A stretch of DNA of 64,000 nt, taken from assembly GCF_000807855.2 (NCBI RefSeq), contig NZ_JRYR02000001.1:3741191-3805190 (forward strand). Direction: 5' to 3'. Positions within the stretch are counted from its first letter, which is position 1, and each line of letters opens with the position of its first letter. Positions 62,494-64,000 of the stretch are shown one piece after another. The position numbers and the translations under genes are program-made. The notes below the pieces were generated by a model that saw only the letters and a program-made list of their open reading frames with translations, did no database searches and had not been told where the DNA came from. Source of the DNA: Flammeovirga pacifica. GTDB taxonomy: Bacteria; Bacteroidota; Bacteroidia; Cytophagales; Flammeovirgaceae.

Positions 62494-63657
62494 TTATTTG
62501 ACTAGGCGTATCCCTGTGTATTGCCATCTAAAGTGAGGGTGGAAGAAGTTTCTATAGGTAATCCTACTATGATTAGGAGAGGTAGCAACACTAGCTCCCC
62601 TTAATACCATTGTATTGATCATGAACTTCCCATTATATTCACCTAGAGCACCTTCGGCGGTTTTAAAATTAGGGTAAGGTAAGTAAGCACTATTGGTCCA
62701 CTCCCATCGTTTACCCCATTCAAATTGTTGAGCTGCAACTTCCCATTCAAATTCTGTAGGTAATCTCATCCCTTTCCATCGTGCAAAAGCATCAGCTTCA
62801 TAAAAGTTGATATGTGCTAAAATACCTTGTGGGTGTAAACGTTGATCTCCACCATAGGTGAATTCGTACCATTTTCCATCGATCTCTTCCCAGTATAAAG
62901 GTTGTGTGATGTTATTATTTTGTACCCATGCCCATCCTTCATCTAACCAATATTCAAACTTCTTATATCCACCATCATTGATGAATGCCATATATTCTTC
63001 ATTAGTCACTAAATGACTACAAATTGAAAATGAGTTGATATAAGTTTTATGTCTACCTAGTTCATTATCGTAACAGAACTCAGTGCCTTCATGTCCAATA
63101 TTATAAACACCTTCTTTGATATCAATCCATTCTAATGCAGAATTATTTGAATCAAGCAGTAAGCTTCCACCTTTTTCATAAGTAGTTTTAAAGGGATGAT
63201 GATAGAACATTAATTTTAAATCGGTATACATTAACTCTTGATGCTGTTCCTCGTGATGAATACCTGTAGTAAGTAACTCGTGTAATTCAGGGGTAACTTC
63301 TTGTGAAAATAGTAATTCGATATGTCGGTCTACATAGTGACGATATTTATAAACTTCTTCTACCGAAGGTCTAGTAAGAACACCTCTATGGTTTCTAGCA
63401 ATACGTTTCCCTACATTATTATAGTAACTATTAAATAGAAAATTGAATTGTTTATTAAAACATTCATACCCTTTGAGGTGCTTATTCAATAAAAATGTCT
63501 CGAAAAACCAAGTTGTGTGGCCTAATTGCCATTTTATTGGACTTGCGTGTTCTACCACTTGAGGAGTATAATCCTCAATGGAGAGTGGTTGACAAAATTT
63601 TTCTGTCCTTTTTCTGGTTGAAAAATAATGTTCAATTGACGTAATAGTAGATTGCAT
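62494..63657 (-). CDS. egtB: Ergothioneine sulfoxide synthase EgtB
   Basis: 387 residues. A non-haem iron enzyme that adds a thiol to hercynine with O2. The N-terminal DinB-like domain carries the iron triad: His47 in QLGHTTWFFE, and His135 and His139 in HHEEQHQE. The C-terminal half is the FGE-sulfatase domain (YNIGHEGTEFCYDNELGRHKTYINSFSICSHLVTNEEYMAF, MRLPTEFEWEVAA, RGASVATSPNHSRITYRNFFHPHFRWQYTGIRLVK). It is shorter than type I EgtB and may belong to a different subtype; the thiol donor (Cys or gamma-Glu-Cys) is not decidable by eye. Operon with egtD. Confidence 0.94.
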   Translation of the reverse strand: MQSTITSIEHYFSTRKRTEKFCQPLSIEDYTPQVVEHASPIKWQLGHTTWFFETFLLNKHLKGYECFNKQFNFLFNSYYNNVGKRIARNHRGVLTRPSVEEVYKYRHYVDRHIELLFSQEVTPELHELLTTGIHHEEQHQELMYTDLKLMFYHHPFKTTYEKGGSLLLDSNNSALEWIDIKEGVYNIGHEGTEFCYDNELGRHKTYINSFSICSHLVTNEEYMAFINDGGYKKFEYWLDEGWAWVQNNNITQPLYWEEIDGKWYEFTYGGDQRLHPQGILAHINFYEADAFARWKGMRLPTEFEWEVAAQQFEWGKRWEWTNSAYLPYPNFKTAEGALGEYNGKFMINTMVLRGASVATSPNHSRITYRNFFHPHFRWQYTGIRLVK

Positions 63658-64000
63658 TAGATGAATCTGATTGAGTTTGGTTAATTGATATTACAATTAT
63701 TATGTAAGTAACGAGCGAATAGTATTGAGTGTAGTGCAATGCATAAGTCCATTTCTTTATTAAAAAGTGAAGAGAATGAATGTTTGAATTACACTTATAA
63801 GGTTATGTAAGTTATTTACTATTAGTGACTTTACAAGTGTTTGGAAAGGTTTTTTCGAAAAAAGTTGATATGTTGAAATCTCTTCTTACCTTTGCACTCC
63901 CCTTTAACGAAAGGGAAAACAAAAAGTGCTGATTAAAAGAGATAGATGTTATTTTAAAGTGGTCAAAAGATGCTTAAAAATACAGTTTTAGAGTTAAGTG
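63658..64000 (+). other. Intergenic region leading into a probable stable-RNA operon
   Basis: 343 bases with no coding frame of note. The first part is the egtB upstream region (minus strand). The last 140 bases hold a strong rRNA-like promoter and leader reading rightward off the edge of the window. Confidence 0.6.
63865..63894 (+). promoter_or_regulatory. Stable-RNA-type promoter at the right edge
   Basis: TTG at 63865-63867 and TACCTTTG at 63887-63894, 19 bases apart. The bases AAATCTCTTC then TTACCTTTGCACTC are the same as at rRNA promoter P2 (34917-34940). A 6-bp hairpin CCCTTT/AAAGGG (63900-63915) sits at the transcript start. Confidence 0.75.

Overview
The window is from a marine-type member of the Bacteroidota, most likely Cytophagales and close to Flammeovirga. 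The evidence is the AT-rich sequence, the TTG/TAnnTTTG promoters, the lack of Shine-Dalgarno leaders, Bacteroidota-only families (TANFOR domain, GWxTD, DUF2911, DUF4295) and the recognisable 5' part of the 16S rRNA. Apart from the left end it reads as an ordinary housekeeping chromosome. Family names were assigned by reading the translations; no database was searched.

Left accessory block (1-12260). Genes 1-11750 form one tightly spaced plus-strand operon: a partial structural protein, a secreted fibronectin-type protein, two tandem paralogous secreted proteins, a 1967-residue polymorphic toxin (signal peptide, TANFOR domain, Fn3, helical core, HELGH zincin, hydrophobic segment, Hint domain, AHH/HNH nuclease tip), and two small immunity candidates directly after the tip. 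The middle of the toxin gene is visibly more GC-rich than both ends, as expected for a conserved core with exchanged tips. A hairpin-rich intergenic stretch follows, then a YbjQ-family gene coupled to a missed 45-residue membrane protein.

Housekeeping block (12600-34700): orphan nuoB-nuoC, hemC, an ArsR regulator, TrmH-family methyltransferase, rdgB plus a GNAT enzyme, a YciO/Sua5 protein, UDP-glucuronate decarboxylase, lipB-aroA-marC, a GWxTD protein, bifunctional hisB, a DUF2911 protein, a monofunctional transglycosylase, uvrC, a KirBac-type channel, an aldo/keto reductase and a multi-PAS histidine kinase.

rRNA block (34740-39380). Two tandem stable-RNA promoters precede a 16S gene, but the operon is not natural as written. 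The 16S stops about 250 nt short, a 41-nt Cre/loxP mate-pair library linker with one base deleted sits at 36440-36480, and the 23S resumes about 195 nt inside its 5' end. The 16S 3' end (including the anti-Shine-Dalgarno), the spacer with any tRNAs and the 23S start are missing. This is an assembly artefact, and it puts the linkage of the two halves of the window in doubt.

Right block (39400-64000): an HU/IHF-like protein, TPR protein, a 29-residue polybasic ribosomal-type protein, rng, thioredoxin, a duplicated TerB-like protein, rseP and dxr, gcvH, Nudix, WG-repeat protein, CHASE2 plus FecR-like pair, a TVP38-family protein, four identical tRNA-Thr genes, rpmB-rpmG-DUF4295, ftsY, proC, pfkA, a SulP transporter and egtD/egtB for ergothioneine. 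The last 140 bases carry a promoter almost identical to the rRNA promoter, so another stable-RNA operon probably begins just past the edge.
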